From NCBI RefSeq assembly GCF_020687765.1, contig NZ_JAJEWJ010000006.1, positions 62,001 to 126,000 on the forward strand: a stretch of DNA of 64,000 nucleotides, read 5' to 3'. Shown here one piece after another: positions 44,709 to 53,052 of this stretch. Within the stretch, counting starts at the first letter, position 1. Each line of letters opens with the position of its first letter. The position numbers were made by a program, and so were the translations under genes. Source of the DNA: Sphingobacterium sp. FBM7-1. Its GTDB lineage: Bacteria; Bacteroidota; Bacteroidia; Sphingobacteriales; Sphingobacteriaceae. The notes beneath the pieces were generated by a model. That model saw nothing but the letters and a program-made list of their open reading frames with translations. It had not been told where the DNA came from and searched no databases.

Positions 44709-45473
44709 TTAGGACTTATTTCTGGTGATTTCTTGCGTTAGTTGTTGATATATTTTGAGCCAGTTTGGGTTTTTTGTAAGAAACTGTAAATGCTTTTTTA
44801 TCGTTTCTATATCGCCGCGTATTGCTGGGCCTGTTTGCACTTCCTTGGGTGACTTTTTTTGTACATTTTGTGCAGTTTCTAAGACGATAGGTTTCAATAA
44901 ATCGAACGACAAGTTTTGTTCTTGTAGGACGTCGAAAGCAATCTGAAAAAGTACATTACTGAAGTTGTTCGCAAATACGGCAGCTATATGTAACGCTAAA
45001 CGTTGTTCGCTACTACATAAAAAAGATTGGAGAGTGAGAGGCTGCATTAATTGGGTAAGGAGATCGGTAGAAACAAGGTCGTTACCTTCAATCCCAAAAG
45101 GAACTTTATCCAGTGAAGTAGGGATGTTTTTTCGAAGACTTTGTACCGGATAAAGAACGCCATAGTGTGGAAAATGCCCTAAAATAGCACTATGAGTCGC
45201 GCCAGAGCAATGCACTACCACCCCTTTTATAGCTGAAGGAAGACGTTCAGCTACCCCCTGTATAGCTTGATCAGGTACTGCAATAAGATATAAATCTGCT
45301 TGGTTGGTTACTTCCCCAAGGGAATCTATCGCTACTGCACTTAAAACAGAGGCCAACGCATTCGCGTTGGCCTTATTTCTGCTGTAAACCTGTAAAATCT
45401 GATGCCCCGCTTTGTGAAAAGCCTCTCCTAAATGTGTAGCAACATTTCCACTCCCTAATATCGTGATCGTCAT
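44709..45473 (-). CDS. Rossmann-like and DUF2520 domain protein
   Basis: 254 residues. N-terminal NAD(P)-binding motif ILGSGNVATHLGEAF (GxGxxA) and YLIAVPDQAI; a C-terminal helical DUF2520 domain with LALHIAAVFANNFSNVLFQI. The fold resembles ProC/ketopantoate-reductase type dehydrogenases, but no substrate is known for the family. Its ATG overlaps the stop of ccmF by one base (TAATG), suggesting coupled translation. Confidence 0.85.
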   Translation of the reverse strand: MTITILGSGNVATHLGEAFHKAGHQILQVYSRNKANANALASVLSAVAIDSLGEVTNQADLYLIAVPDQAIQGVAERLPSAIKGVVVHCSGATHSAILGHFPHYGVLYPVQSLRKNIPTSLDKVPFGIEGNDLVSTDLLTQLMQPLTLQSFLCSSEQRLALHIAAVFANNFSNVLFQIAFDVLQEQNLSFDLLKPIVLETAQNVQKKSPKEVQTGPAIRGDIETIKKHLQFLTKNPNWLKIYQQLTQEITRNKS

Positions 45474-47950
45474 TATGCCCGATTTTGTTTAGTAATCTTA
45501 GCATCTTTTATACGGCGATAAATCGCCATAATGAAACCGATGGTCATGATAATCGTCCCGGCCCAGAAAAAATTAATGTAAGGAAACTTAATAGCTTTAA
45601 AAACAATCCATTTTTTCTCTGGAAGCGGTTTTTGGTATAACATGATTTCCAATTTATCCTCTTTGGGCAGAATGTTCGTAAACCTAAAACGAAGACCTTG
45701 TTCGGCTACATCTTTATTGAAATCATAGCTGTGTCCGTCCTTGATTAAGAAGATAGGTTCCACGTTATATTCTTTTTGATCCGCTGAAACGACTTTGATT
45801 TTTAGCCCGATAATAATATCATCTTCGCCTTTCGGAATATTATTCAACGTAGCGTCCTTATTAATATCTTCAATGATGTAGAACCCATTTCTATAGCGAA
45901 GCGTATCACCTATATTAACTTGATAAGTTGCCGGTTCGTCGTAATCTTCATACCCCGTTTGCTCTTCACTTGGGATGTTTTCAGCTTGGGCCTGTGATTC
46001 TGCTGCGGCAGCAGTTATCAAGGTATAGATATCATGCGTAAGATAATGACGGGTGTCTGGGGTTCCAATAAGGCCTCCCATCTCCGGGTTATGTTGCGCA
46101 AATGGACGTAATACAAAAGATTCAGTTGCTGCGCCCGTTTCCTCGTCGATGCGCTCATATAAAATTTTATAATATACATTTGGAGGCGCTACGCTATCCC
46201 CTACGTATGTGATCCGGTAGTCACCCATCTGTTTGGGTTCTCCTTCTGTCAAAAATAAGTTTTCACCCGGATCAGAAAATTTATCGCCTTCTTGGCCAAA
46301 GTTCTGTACTTGTATATAACGACTCTCGTTGATGGAAATGACTTCGTTGGTCGCCGCTGCAATAAGCGCCCCCAAGAGCAACAATGCAAAACCAATATGT
46401 GCAACAGCCGAACCCGCTAAGCGCCATTTTCCTTTTAACGCATCGCCCAACACCCGCATATTTGCCAGCAAACAAAACGTACAAGTCAGCGTCAATAAGA
46501 TATACATGACGTTCGTGTATGTCTTAGTGATATAGATAATCAGCGCACTTAAGAGAATAGCAAATAAGAATGAAGCTAGCGTAGATACCCAGAATTTTTT
46601 AGGTTCTGTTCTTTTATATTTCAAAAATTGTGTGAATGCTGTCACGAGCATGATGACTACAGCAAAAGCACCCTGCCATTTATTATAGTGTGGAATCGGA
46701 TCTACCGGAGGAGCGACTTTTGTTCCAAATAAGGCGTTAAATACCGGGATAGAGGTCGTTGCAATCATTTGTATACAAGCTACCGCTAATACAAGACCGC
46801 CGATAAACAACCAGAATTCTCGCGAATAAATGTCTTCTTCGTGTTTAGAAGTAGGCATTTCTTTGGTGCGCCATACAAGCAAAACGATCATCAAGATCAG
46901 GTAAACCAGATTAAAGATGATAAGCTGTCCCGACATACCTAAGCTAGTGAAGGAATGCACGGATGTTTCGCCCAAAATACCACTTCTTGTCAGGTAGGAA
47001 GCATAGATGACCAGTACAAAGCTGATCATGGTTAACAACGTAGCCGTAAAGAAACCATGTCCGGAGTTACGATAAGCGAGCATGACATGAACTGCAGCAA
47101 TTAAGGTTAACCAAGGGATAATTGACACGTTTTCCACCGGATCCCACGCCCAGAATCCGCCGAAATTCAGCGCTTCATACGCCCAGAATGACCCCATAAT
47201 AATACCTGCTCCTAAGATCATCACCGCGAAAAGAGCCCAAGGTAATCCGGGTTTCATCCAGTCTTTGTAGCGTTTAAGCCAAAGCCCAGATGCCGCATAG
47301 GCAAACGGAACAATCATGGAAGCAAAGCCGAGAAATAGGGTAGGAGGGTGAATCACCATCCAATAATTCTGCAGTAAAGGATTGAGCCCGTTTCCGTCAG
47401 CGATCATACTTAAATAATCCGGACGGCTAAAAATAGGGGCTTGTAGGGCGTCCCGTAGCAAGATAAAAGGGGAGCTTCCGATGCGCGTTCCAAATATTTC
47501 TACACCGATCAACATCGATCCTAAGAAGACTTGACAGAGCATCACGAAAGTCATGACCGGTGCCTCCCAGCTCTTTGCTTTGCATACTAACACAACACCC
47601 AATACGACTTGCCAGAACATCCACAGCCAAAAACTTCCTTCTTGTCCTTCCCAAAACGAAGAAATGATAAAGTGGGTCGGGAGCGACGTTGAAGAGTGCG
47701 CCCAGACGTAATGGTATTCGAAATAATGGTTATAGATCAAGTAAAACAGAATGCTTCCGATAGCTATAACCGATACGAGATTGGTCCAAAAGCCAATCCG
47801 ACCGAGTGTTTTCCAAGATTTGACCTCTGGTTCACGTGTGGCGAAGAAATAGCTGATAAGCGAAAAAAGGGCCGCCCCAAAAGAAAGGATCACAAAAAAC
47901 TGACCGATTTTTCCGGGTAAAAGATGTTCCCCAACGTAATTAACGTCCAT
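45473..47950 (-). CDS. ccmF: Cytochrome c maturation protein CcmF/CcsA type
   Basis: 825 residues and about 15 membrane helices. The tryptophan-rich haem-handling motif FGGFWAWDPVENVSIIPW is near residues 265-282, with histidines such as WMVIHPPTLFLGF and the C-terminal periplasmic domain of CcmF (residues ~560-785, with an acidic insert at EQTGYEDYDEPAT). Transfers haem to apocytochrome c outside the inner membrane. ccmE lies 43 bases upstream on the same strand. Confidence 0.94.
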   Translation of the reverse strand: MDVNYVGEHLLPGKIGQFFVILSFGAALFSLISYFFATREPEVKSWKTLGRIGFWTNLVSVIAIGSILFYLIYNHYFEYHYVWAHSSTSLPTHFIISSFWEGQEGSFWLWMFWQVVLGVVLVCKAKSWEAPVMTFVMLCQVFLGSMLIGVEIFGTRIGSSPFILLRDALQAPIFSRPDYLSMIADGNGLNPLLQNYWMVIHPPTLFLGFASMIVPFAYAASGLWLKRYKDWMKPGLPWALFAVMILGAGIIMGSFWAYEALNFGGFWAWDPVENVSIIPWLTLIAAVHVMLAYRNSGHGFFTATLLTMISFVLVIYASYLTRSGILGETSVHSFTSLGMSGQLIIFNLVYLILMIVLLVWRTKEMPTSKHEEDIYSREFWLFIGGLVLAVACIQMIATTSIPVFNALFGTKVAPPVDPIPHYNKWQGAFAVVIMLVTAFTQFLKYKRTEPKKFWVSTLASFLFAILLSALIIYITKTYTNVMYILLTLTCTFCLLANMRVLGDALKGKWRLAGSAVAHIGFALLLLGALIAAATNEVISINESRYIQVQNFGQEGDKFSDPGENLFLTEGEPKQMGDYRITYVGDSVAPPNVYYKILYERIDEETGAATESFVLRPFAQHNPEMGGLIGTPDTRHYLTHDIYTLITAAAAESQAQAENIPSEEQTGYEDYDEPATYQVNIGDTLRYRNGFYIIEDINKDATLNNIPKGEDDIIIGLKIKVVSADQKEYNVEPIFLIKDGHSYDFNKDVAEQGLRFRFTNILPKEDKLEIMLYQKPLPEKKWIVFKAIKFPYINFFWAGTIIMTIGFIMAIYRRIKDAKITKQNRA

Positions 47951-47993
47951 TGTTCAAAATAAAAGTAAAAATTATATAAAGACGATCCGGAGG

Positions 47994-48431
47994 TTAACGA
48001 ACCGACAATTCTCCATCCAAAAATGCCGTCGTCGGCGCCACGCTTGTTTCGATGACTTCAACCTCGTCTTCGTTATATTTAGATGGACATTTCATCAATA
48101 TCTTACTCGCATGAAATACCTCGCCCTCCATCCTGCCTGTCAATACAATTTGTTCCGACCGTTCGATGTCTTGTGGTTTAGATCCTCGAAAAACAACCTC
48201 ACATTCGGTGCTATCATTATCATACATATAGAATGAAAAATGATTGGCATCCGTAATGGGATCGTAATGGAGATCTTTCTCTTTATTCAATACACCCACC
48301 ACATATAACTCGGTGTTTTTCTCTTTTGCTTCTGAAAAAGTAGAATATGTACTCGAGTCTGTGTAAATGACAACAATCATCGCAATCGCTATAGCGATGA
48401 TGACAATCAAGATAATTGAGCTTTTCTTCAT
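47994..48431 (-). CDS. ccmE: Cytochrome c maturation haem chaperone CcmE, CxxxY variant
   Basis: 145 residues: an N-terminal helix (5-22) and an OB-fold domain (ELYVVGVLNKEKDLHYDP, VVFRGSKPQDIE, QIVLTGRM, FHASKILMKCPSKY). The haem-binding HxxxY motif of E. coli CcmE is replaced by C115-PSK-Y119. Cys-type CcmE proteins are known from other lineages (archaea, Gram-positives, Desulfovibrio). It is co-transcribed with ccmF. Other ccm genes (ccmABCDH) are not in the window. Confidence 0.9.
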   Translation of the reverse strand: MKKSSIILIVIIAIAIAMIVVIYTDSSTYSTFSEAKEKNTELYVVGVLNKEKDLHYDPITDANHFSFYMYDNDSTECEVVFRGSKPQDIERSEQIVLTGRMEGEVFHASKILMKCPSKYNEDEVEVIETSVAPTTAFLDGELSVR

Positions 48432-48455
48432 ACTACGTTATCATTAAATGAAATA

Positions 48456-48463
48456 CAAAATTA
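48456..48463 (-). promoter_or_regulatory. -7 promoter element for the ccmE-ccmF-DUF2520 operon
   Basis: Minus-strand TAATTTTG matches TAnnTTTG exactly, 24 bases before the ccmE ATG. Confidence 0.45.
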
Positions 48464-48546
48464 CGAAATGCTTTCACAAGATAGGAATTTGCAAAACTTT
48501 GTAAACTATTTAGAATAGTTCTACATAGCTGTTTGGTTTTTAGTTG

Positions 48547-48554
48547 TAAATTTG
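48547..48554 (+). promoter_or_regulatory. -7 promoter element for mnmD
   Basis: TAAATTTG is an exact TAnnTTTG match 17 bases before ATG 48572. A TTG-start frame from 48533 would run through it and is rejected. Confidence 0.45.
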
Positions 48555-48571
48555 CAGAAACATACTTCAAA

Positions 48572-49237
48572 ATGCAATTTGTCATAACAGGTGATGGGTC
48601 GTCTACCCTATATCACGCTCAAGTAGGAGAACATTATCATTCTAAACACGGGGCATTTCAAGAAAGCCAACATGTTTTTCTTCGTTCAGGATTGGAATGT
48701 AGCTTACAAAATCGTGAAGGGGAGACCATAGCGGTGCTAGAAGTGGGATTCGGTACCGGATTGAATTTCCTATTGACCGCTGATTATACGGATACCCATG
48801 GAATAACCTTGGAATATACAGGCGTTGAAGCCTACCCTTTGTCAGAAGATATCATTTTCAAAACAGGCTACGATAACTTTGTAAAGCCGCATATATGGGA
48901 AAGTTTTCAGCAGTGTTACCGGAAAGCTCAAATCGCCCCGACTGATTTTACGGCCACAGTACAGCTAGAGATAGCTGTCCAAAAAGTTCTGGAGTTTAGC
49001 TCGGCACAGCAGTTTGATGTAATTTATTTCGATGCTTTCGCCGCCATACACCAGCCCGAAATGTGGACAGAAGAAACGTTAGCACATGTAAGTTCGTTTT
49101 TGAAACCAGGTGGTGTATTTGTTACCTATGCTATAACCGGTAATTTGAAACGCACGATGAAGGCTTTAGGTTTTACTATCGAAAAAATACCAGGAGCGCC
49201 CGGTAAACGCGAAATGTTACGAGCGACTAAATTGTAA
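48572..49237 (+). CDS. mnmD: tRNA (5-methylaminomethyl-2-thiouridine)(34) methyltransferase MnmD
   Basis: 221 residues, the stand-alone methyltransferase half of MnmC (COG4121). SAM-binding region EVGFGTGLNFLLT; YHSKHGAFQESQHVFLRSGL; DVIYFDAFAAIHQPEMWTEE with VTYAITGNLKRTMKALGF. The MnmC1 oxidoreductase domain is absent, as in many Bacteroidota. Methylates aminomethyl-U34 in tRNAs for Lys, Glu and Gln. Confidence 0.92.
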   Translation: MQFVITGDGSSTLYHAQVGEHYHSKHGAFQESQHVFLRSGLECSLQNREGETIAVLEVGFGTGLNFLLTADYTDTHGITLEYTGVEAYPLSEDIIFKTGYDNFVKPHIWESFQQCYRKAQIAPTDFTATVQLEIAVQKVLEFSSAQQFDVIYFDAFAAIHQPEMWTEETLAHVSSFLKPGGVFVTYAITGNLKRTMKALGFTIEKIPGAPGKREMLRATKL

Positions 49238-49273
49238 GAAAAATAAATTTGATTGTCGAGCGAAAAAAATAAA

Positions 49274-49330
49274 AATAGGATAGGTGAGAATAGGATAGGA
49301 GTATGTCGGCCGTCACAAAACGGGCCGACA
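49274..49330. other. Convergent mnmD-slyD spacer: tandem AATAGGATAGG repeat and GC-rich hairpin
   Basis: AATAGGATAGG occurs twice (49274-49284 and 49290-49300), then an 8-bp stem TGTCGGCC (49304-49311) pairs with GGCCGACA (49323-49330). There is no T run on either side. The hairpin probably ends both convergent transcripts or protects their 3' ends. The role of the repeat is not known. Confidence 0.4.
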
Positions 49331-49346
49331 CATCCAGCATTCCTAT

Positions 49347-49850
49347 TTATTCATGTCCCGATTGTCCGTCAATGCCATGAGCATGTCCGTGGGCAAGCTC
49401 GTCTTCCGTAGCCGGTCGAACAGCTAAAATCTCGACATCAAAATTCAATGTTTTACCAGCCATAGGATGGTTTAAATCAGCTACAACCGCTTCTGGTGTT
49501 ACTTCAACGACCACTGCACGGAATTGGTTGCCCTCGTTGTCTTGTAGCGGTAACACTTCACCTACCGGTGGCAATCCAGTTTCCTGAAACATATCTGCAG
49601 GCAGTTGTGCTACTGCACGGTCATCTTTTTCTCCATATGCATCGTTTGGCTCTAAAGTAAACGAAGTTTTGTCGCCTTCATTTAACCCTGCAATGTTTTC
49701 TTCAAATTTGGGAAGCATCATGCCTACGCCATATAGAAAGGTTAAAGGATTTTCCGTGTTGGTTTCTTCTACAAAAGCTTTTTCTCCGTTTGCTTCTACG
49801 GTGTGAAGCTTGTAATTCAATGCAACGACATTGTTGTTTTCTATTGCCAT
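49347..49850 (-). CDS. SlyD-like FKBP-type peptidyl-prolyl isomerase
   Basis: 167 residues. FKBP core with the insert-in-flap domain characteristic of SlyD: PLTFLYGVGMMLPKFEENIA; LNEGDKTSFTLEPNDAYGEK; VAQLPADMFQ; VEVTPEAVVADLNHPMAGKT; LNFDVEILAVRPATEDE. A short His-rich tail (HGHAHGIDGQSGHE) could bind Ni2+ or Zn2+ as in SlyD. Cytoplasmic chaperone/isomerase, with no signal peptide. Confidence 0.9.
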   Translation of the reverse strand: MAIENNNVVALNYKLHTVEANGEKAFVEETNTENPLTFLYGVGMMLPKFEENIAGLNEGDKTSFTLEPNDAYGEKDDRAVAQLPADMFQETGLPPVGEVLPLQDNEGNQFRAVVVEVTPEAVVADLNHPMAGKTLNFDVEILAVRPATEDELAHGHAHGIDGQSGHE

Positions 49851-49945
49851 TTTGTTTAATTTATTGGGACGAATCCCTGTTATTATGTATTAATTTCAAT
49901 AGTCCTGCCACAAATTTTTGAGACAAACTACATGAACGATTCTTG

Positions 49946-49953
49946 CAAAGGTA
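49946..49953 (-). promoter_or_regulatory. -7 promoter element for the SlyD-like gene
   Basis: Minus-strand TACCTTTG matches TAnnTTTG exactly, giving a leader of about 85 bases. The 206-base spacer also holds a weak interrupted hairpin near 50003-50031 and no gene I can support. Confidence 0.4.
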
Positions 49954-50056
49954 GGATTTTGATTTCATTCCGTCTTTATCTTTTAACAACGGGAGTTCAC
50001 TTTTGTTCCACCTAAGGTGATTTTGTTTGGAACGTAATGTGCATCATTTTCCCCCA

Positions 50057-50560
50057 TTACTCGTATTCCGTGATAACCTGTTTTAGCGTCGCGGTATTGG
50101 CAGATAGCAGCGAATAGTCGATTGTTTCCTCCAGTTCTAAGCAGGCGGCGTGAGCCGTTTTAAGATCGATATACTGATCGGTAGTATAGGCAACCAGCTC
50201 GGAAAGGCCAGGATTATGACCGAATAACAGCACGTGATCAAACTTGTCTCTGATATCATTGAGGCGTTTCATTAAGAAAAGATAATGCGCTTCGTATACT
50301 TTGGGTTCCCAAACGATACTGTTGACAGGATAACCGAGAATCTCGCAGAAAATTTTGGTGGTTTGCATAGCCCGATTGGCTGTCGAAGAGATGACGAGTG
50401 TTTTCTCCAGATTGGTCGGCAGGTGATCGCGTAGTTTTTGCGCAATAAGGGTAGCGCGGTTGATACCTTTAGGAAGTAAATCTCTGTCAAAATCGTTTTT
50501 GTCGAAGGTAGGTATCTCTGCCTTTGCATGTCTAATGATATAAAGCGACTTCCGTTCCAT
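50057..50560 (-). CDS. SixA-like histidine phosphatase
   Basis: 167 residues, histidine phosphatase superfamily. Catalytic RHAKAE (R10-H11) at the N-terminus, an arginine in VISSTANRAMQTTKIF, and the second histidine in LLFGHNPGLSELVAYTTDQY. SixA dephosphorylates phosphohistidine on signalling or PTS proteins in E. coli; the target here is unknown. The isomerase gene upstream ends 13 bases away, so they are probably co-transcribed. Confidence 0.88.
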   Translation of the reverse strand: MERKSLYIIRHAKAEIPTFDKNDFDRDLLPKGINRATLIAQKLRDHLPTNLEKTLVISSTANRAMQTTKIFCEILGYPVNSIVWEPKVYEAHYLFLMKRLNDIRDKFDHVLLFGHNPGLSELVAYTTDQYIDLKTAHAACLELEETIDYSLLSANTATLKQVITEYE

Positions 50561-50572
50561 ATTTGCTTTTTC

Positions 50573-51547
50573 TTATTTCGCTAAATGTTTTTTTATATAA
50601 TCGTAACTTTTTTGTATGCTTTCAAATTTGTTAGGCATGTAAATATCGTCCTGTTCAACGAATGCATATTTTAATCCGGATTTATCGGCATAGTCAACAA
50701 TCCTTTTAAAGTCGATCGTGCCCGTACCAACCTCCGTATACTTTATTTCTTTCATGATTTCTTCAAAATCTGCATCGTCGAAGCCTTCGCCCACAACAGG
50801 ATTGCTGTATGCTCTGTCCATATCCTTTATATGCCACATCGGAAATCGGCCCGGATATTTATCAAAATAGGATTGCGCATGGAGGCCTGCCTTTTCGATC
50901 CAAAATAGATCGAGCTCAAAATCTACTAGGTCAGGCTCCGTAAAAGCAATAAGGATATCCAAGCCCCGGGTGCCGTTCCCAAAGCGTCGAAATTCCCAAA
51001 AATGGTTATGATAGCCTACTTTAATGCCGGCTTTTTTGGTCATTTCACCCAACTTGTTAAGCTGCTCTGCAGCATATTGGTAATCCTCGGGTTGCAAGTT
51101 GTTTAAGTCATACATTGGGGTGACAGGCGCTATGATATAGGATTGACCAAGCTGGTGCGCTACTTCAATATATTTTTCGATGTTCTCGTGTTCTGTCGCC
51201 TTTCTATCAAGATATTTCGATAAATCATAATGACCACTGTGCGTTTTAAGGTTATTATCCTCCAGTACGCGTTTAAGTTCGGTAATAGGAAGTTGCCAAT
51301 ACGTGCCTGCTGCCGTATCAAGACCAAATGTCTCTACATGCTTGTAGCCGATTTTTGCGACTGTATTTATGGTTGCGATGGGGTCTTCATGGATTAAGTC
51401 GCGAATAGAGTATAGCTGAAGTCCAAGATTGTGCAAAGGGCCACGTCCCGATAGATCATTCTGGCAGGAGAACAGGTATGGGCTTAGAAAAGCGGCAGAT
51501 AAACTTAGTCCCGCCTGCTTTAAGAATTTTCTTCTCGTATGTTGCAT
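50573..51547 (-). CDS. Exported sugar-phosphate isomerase/epimerase-like TIM-barrel protein
   Basis: 324 residues. The N-terminus MQHTRRKFLKQAGLSLSAAF combines a twin-arginine signal (RRKFLKQ) with a later lipobox-like LFSC at about 24-27, so it may be a Tat-exported lipoprotein. The rest is an AP-endonuclease-2-like barrel: NLGLQLYSIRDLI, YKHVETFGLD, VGYHNHFWEF, VDFELDLFWIEKAG, FPMWHIKDMDR, and KYAFVEQDDI give the metal ligands (E, D, H, E). Family is sure; the sugar is unknown. Confidence 0.87.
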   Translation of the reverse strand: MQHTRRKFLKQAGLSLSAAFLSPYLFSCQNDLSGRGPLHNLGLQLYSIRDLIHEDPIATINTVAKIGYKHVETFGLDTAAGTYWQLPITELKRVLEDNNLKTHSGHYDLSKYLDRKATEHENIEKYIEVAHQLGQSYIIAPVTPMYDLNNLQPEDYQYAAEQLNKLGEMTKKAGIKVGYHNHFWEFRRFGNGTRGLDILIAFTEPDLVDFELDLFWIEKAGLHAQSYFDKYPGRFPMWHIKDMDRAYSNPVVGEGFDDADFEEIMKEIKYTEVGTGTIDFKRIVDYADKSGLKYAFVEQDDIYMPNKFESIQKSYDYIKKHLAK

Positions 51548-51609
51548 ACTTTTAATTTCTTTAAAATTGGTATTCCAAGACGGAAGTTAGACAAAAAATA
51601 CGGACGAAA

Positions 51610-51639
51610 AAAGGATTCTATTTTTTTATAGAATCCTTT
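51610..51639 (-). terminator. Intrinsic terminator of pyrH-frr
   Basis: Perfect 12-bp stem (51610-51621 with 51628-51639), six-base loop. On the minus strand it is followed by a run of at least six T. It lies 54 bases beyond the frr stop. Confidence 0.85.
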
Positions 51640-51692
51640 CTTATCTTTTATGATTTTAACTTCTCGAAGTTATCCTTCCGAAATTGGAATTA

Positions 51693-52256
51693 TTAAACCG
51701 TCATGATATCTTTTTCTTTCAATTCAGCAAGCTGATCAACTTTAGCAATAAAGGAATCGGTAAGCTTTTGGACTTCTCCTTCGCCCACTTTAATTTCATC
51801 TTCTGAAACCCCGTCACCTTTTAATTTCTTAATAGATTCATTAGCATCTTTACGGATATTTCGTATAGCTACACGGCCTTTCTCCGTTTCTTCCTTCACT
51901 TTCTTTACTAAATCCCGACGACGTTCTTCCGTTAGAGGCGGAACCGCTAAACGAATAATAGCCCCGTCATTCTGTGGGTTCAGTCCGATGTTGGAGTCTA
52001 CGATAGCTTTCTCGATGGTACTGATTAAATTTTTCTCCCAAGGTTGAATAACAATCGTCCGCGCATCCGTCGTATTGATATTACTGACCTGCGAAAGAGG
52101 GGTCATGCTTCCATAATAATCTATAGAAACTCCATCTAACATAGCAGGAGAGGCTTTGCCTGCTCTGATTTTAGTCAGCTCAGATTCGGTATGTGTCACG
52201 GCCTTAGCCATGTTTTCTTTACAATCGTCTAATTCTAAGGATATCAGTTCATTCAT
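51693..52256 (-). CDS. frr: Ribosome recycling factor
   Basis: 187 residues. With EF-G it splits post-termination ribosomes. Family signatures: LTKIRAGKASPAMLDGVSID, MTPLSQVSNI, RTIVIQPWEKNLISTIEKAI, PPLTEERRRDLVKKVKEETE, and VAIRNIRKDANE. Two-domain tRNA-like protein, standard length. Cotranscribed with pyrH, 26 bases away: a widespread arrangement. Confidence 0.98.
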   Translation of the reverse strand: MNELISLELDDCKENMAKAVTHTESELTKIRAGKASPAMLDGVSIDYYGSMTPLSQVSNINTTDARTIVIQPWEKNLISTIEKAIVDSNIGLNPQNDGAIIRLAVPPLTEERRRDLVKKVKEETEKGRVAIRNIRKDANESIKKLKGDGVSEDEIKVGEGEVQKLTDSFIAKVDQLAELKEKDIMTV

Positions 52257-52282
52257 ATCTTTATATATTTCATTTTGTAATA

Positions 52283-52987
52283 TTAACTAACAACCGTACC
52301 GATATGGTCTCCGTCGGCCAGCTTCTTCAGATTGCCCGGTTTGTTCATGTCAAAGACAATGATAGGAAGATTGTTTTCCTGACACAATGTAAATGCGGTC
52401 ATGTCCATCACGTTTAGACCTTTTTCGTAAACTTCGTGGAAAGAAATCTTCTCGTAACGTTGAGCAGAAGGATCTTTTTCCGGATCCGCGGTGTAAATAC
52501 CATCTACACGTGTGCCTTTTAGCACGGCGTCGGCATTGATTTCTATCGCCCGTAAGGAAGCAGCGGTGTCCGTCGTAAAATACGGATTTCCTGTTCCTGC
52601 GCCAAAAATTACGATTCTTCCTTTTTCAAGATGCCGGACAGCCCGTCTACGGATAAAGGGTTCACATATCTGCTCCATTTTAATAGCAGTTAGTAAACGC
52701 GTTTTTAACCCTACTTTTTCTAGCGCATCCTGTAAGGCCATACTGTTAATTACAGTTGCTAACATTCCCATATAGTCCGCTTGTACGCGGTCCATCCCAG
52801 CTTTTTCGGCACTTAAACCCCGGTAGATATTTCCTCCACCGATCACTATTGCAATTTCTAAACCTTGACTGTGAATTTCTTTGATATCGTTTGCATATTG
52901 CATCACGCGATTGATGTCAATACCATAACTTTGTTCGCCCATTAAGGCTTCTCCGCTGAGTTTGAGTAGGATACGTTTATATTTCAT
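52283..52987 (-). CDS. pyrH: UMP kinase
   Basis: 234 residues from ATG 52987 ([17 protein letters not shown], the conserved start); a frame to 53017 adds ten non-conserved residues. Amino-acid-kinase fold with [58 protein letters not shown], and [20 protein letters not shown]. Makes UDP from UMP; hexameric and probably UTP-inhibited as in other bacteria. Confidence 0.97.
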   Translation of the reverse strand: MKYKRILLKLSGEALMGEQSYGIDINRVMQYANDIKEIHSQGLEIAIVIGGGNIYRGLSAEKAGMDRVQADYMGMLATVINSMALQDALEKVGLKTRLLTAIKMEQICEPFIRRRAVRHLEKGRIVIFGAGTGNPYFTTDTAASLRAIEINADAVLKGTRVDGIYTADPEKDPSAQRYEKISFHEVYEKGLNVMDMTAFTLCQENNLPIIVFDMNKPGNLKKLADGDHIGTVVS

Positions 52988-53052
52988 GTCTTTTTTTGGA
53001 GTATTTCCAAAAGCCAAAGATAAAACTTTTTTCGTAGCCTGCCACGATTATG

